Assembly (NCBI GenBank): GCA_002173095.1
Contig: NHBK01000009.1
Span: 124,001 to 188,000 of the forward strand
Length of the DNA: 64,000 bases
DNA from: Hyphomonadaceae bacterium TMED5
GTDB lineage: Bacteria; Pseudomonadota; Alphaproteobacteria; Caulobacterales; Hyphomonadaceae
Reading direction: 5' to 3'
How positions within the stretch are numbered: the stretch's first letter is position 1; every line of letters begins with the position of its first letter. The position numbers and the translations under genes were made by a program. Positions 62,873 to 64,000 of the stretch are shown here, one piece after another. The notes below the pieces were generated by a model. It had not been told where the DNA came from, searched no databases, and saw nothing but the letters and a program-made list of their open reading frames with translations.

Positions 62873-64000
62873 GGCTTCAGCTCTTTTGCGGCCTTTAAGT
62901 CGGGCTGGCTTCTGGCTTAAAACCGGAGCCAGTCTCGCTGTCCTGGCCCTGACGATGGTCGCGCTGGATCTTGCCTTTCCGCCCCCGATGGAGGCGGCCA
63001 GATCTGGTTCTCTCATCGTGACGGATGCCCGGGGTATTCCGTTGCGGGCCTTCCCGACCGAAGATGGTCGCTGGCGACTGCGCGCTAATCTGGAAAATAC
63101 TGACCCGCTTTTCATTGAAGCGCTGATCGGCGTTGAGGATGAGCGTTTCTATTCCCATTGGGGCGTGGATGTTCTGGCTGTGGTGCGTGCCAGTGGACAG
63201 GCGCTGACAAATGGCCGGATTGTGTCAGGTGCATCCACCATCACCATGCAGACGGCGCGTCTGCTCGAGCCGCGCCCGAGAAATCTTGGCTCAAAACTGA
63301 TCGAGATGTTCCGTGCATTCCAGTTGGAACGCCGGCTCTCCAAAGATGAGATTTTAGAACTGTATCTCACACTCACGCCCTATGGCGGTAATCTGGAAGG
63401 ATTGCGGTCGGCGAGCTGGGCATATTTTGGCCGGGAGCCAGATCGTCTGTCTGATGATCAGATCGCGCTCTTGCTCGCTTTGCCTCAATCGCCAGAAGTT
63501 CGCCGTCCTGATCTGCGACTGGAAAATGCCCGCGCGGCCCGCGCCCGCCTTCTTGAGCGTATGACGGAATTGGAGCTGATTTCTGTTGCTCGCGCGGATG
63601 AGGCGGCAGAATTGCCTTTGCCGGGACGTCATGCATTCCCGGCGCTTGGCTGGCACGCCAGCGCGCAGATTCGAGACGCTGCGCTGACGGCACAGATCGA
63701 AGATGAGCGGTTCGGAATGCCGCTTGAAGATATCCGCTCCACGCTGGATGCAGGTCTTCAGACGGCGCTTGAAAGCATGCTGCGTGACGCCGCGCTTGAG
63801 CTTTCGCCTGAGGTGCAGATCTCAGCCATAGTTGTTGAAACTGAAAGCCGTTCGGTGCGCGCTATGGTTGGCTCTGCCAGCCGGGAACGGGCAGGGGGCT
63901 GGATCGATCTGACTTCGTCGGCGCGCTCGCCAGGGTCGACCCTCAAGCCCTTCATTTACGGCATTGCCTTTGATGATGGTGTGGCAATGCCTGACACCTT
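62862..64000 (+). CDS. pbpC: Penicillin-binding protein 1C, cut by the window end
   Basis: The first 379 codons are seen; the gene continues beyond the window. N-terminal signal-anchor (about residues 20-45), then the GT51 glycosyltransferase domain with EDERFYSHWGVD and SGASTITMQTARLLEP. Next is the start of the transpeptidase domain; S359 in STLKP is the SxxK active site. It polymerises and crosslinks peptidoglycan, perhaps for repair. It overlaps the alpha-2-macroglobulin stop by 11 bases and is translationally coupled to it. Confidence 0.93.
   Translation, partial: MKAKASALLRPLSRAGFWLKTGASLAVLALTMVALDLAFPPPMEAARSGSLIVTDARGIPLRAFPTEDGRWRLRANLENTDPLFIEALIGVEDERFYSHWGVDVLAVVRASGQALTNGRIVSGASTITMQTARLLEPRPRNLGSKLIEMFRAFQLERRLSKDEILELYLTLTPYGGNLEGLRSASWAYFGREPDRLSDDQIALLLALPQSPEVRRPDLRLENARAARARLLERMTELELISVARADEAAELPLPGRHAFPALGWHASAQIRDAALTAQIEDERFGMPLEDIRSTLDAGLQTALESMLRDAALELSPEVQISAIVVETESRSVRAMVGSASRERAGGWIDLTSSARSPGSTLKPFIYGIAFDDGVAMPDT

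Overview
This 64 kb window looks like chromosomal DNA of an alphaproteobacterium, most likely a marine, aerobic, Hyphomonadaceae-like heterotroph. The reasons are the moderate-to-high GC (mid-50s by eye), a probable (2S)-methylsuccinyl-CoA dehydrogenase of the ethylmalonyl-CoA pathway, a twin-transmembrane protein next to a PduO-type cobalamin adenosyltransferase, a chorismate mutase-like/hisC/tyrA operon, and the alpha-2-macroglobulin/pbpC pair. The genus assignment is inference. No rRNA, tRNA, CRISPR array, transposase or prophage was seen.

Layout. 0-1.7 kb: two secreted paralogues built from a four-cysteine GWCLS module. 1.7-7 kb: aromatic amino-acid operon, a JmjC-like cupin, and 3-hydroxybutyryl-CoA dehydrogenase. 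7-13 kb: an HscC-type Hsp70 with its divergent J-protein, an SPFH/NfeD pair, a secreted DUF4272 protein and a TMEM175-like channel. 13-21 kb: a YdeP-type molybdopterin oxidoreductase, one canonical and one degenerate cold-shock protein, a thioesterase, an HxlR regulator divergent from an SDR and a HCCA-isomerase-like gene, and katG. 21-26 kb: a LysR gene divergent from a cupin/Tat-ADH/cyclophilin-like/aldo-keto reductase operon. 26-31 kb: etfBA, a PEP-mutase-family enzyme, an unusually structured intergenic segment beside a TAG-interrupted small secreted gene, and cobalamin adenosyltransferase. 31-38 kb: sulfotransferase, TfoX-like protein, S41 peptidase divergent from a CadC-like membrane regulator, Mcd, and an acidic PRC-barrel protein. 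38-48 kb: Rieske oxygenase, M20 peptidase, response regulator, Na+/alanine symporter, HAD hydrolase with a lipoprotein, pterin dehydratase, SDR, bacteriohemerythrin, carbonic anhydrase and ttcA. 48-52 kb: yggT, folD, a GIY-YIG gene bracketed by inverted palindromic repeats, an HNH nuclease and an acyltransferase. 52-64 kb: a MacA-MacB-TolC-type efflux operon, a YhiN-type flavoprotein, a thioester-containing alpha-2-macroglobulin, and penicillin-binding protein 1C, which runs off the end.

How the genes work together. EtfAB can take electrons from acyl-CoA dehydrogenases such as Mcd. The ethylmalonyl-CoA pathway needs adenosylcobalamin, which the PduO-type enzyme supplies, and 3-hydroxybutyryl-CoA dehydrogenase fits the same acetyl-CoA/C4 metabolism. 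KatG, the aldo-keto reductase/ADH operon and the efflux pump are stress functions. Alpha-2-macroglobulin and PBP1C form an envelope-defence pair.

The least explained items are the GIY-YIG cassette with inverted repeats, the alternative-pairing hairpin region near 28.9 kb with the TAG-split gene next to it, the degenerate cold-shock protein, and the four-cysteine secreted repeat family at the left edge.
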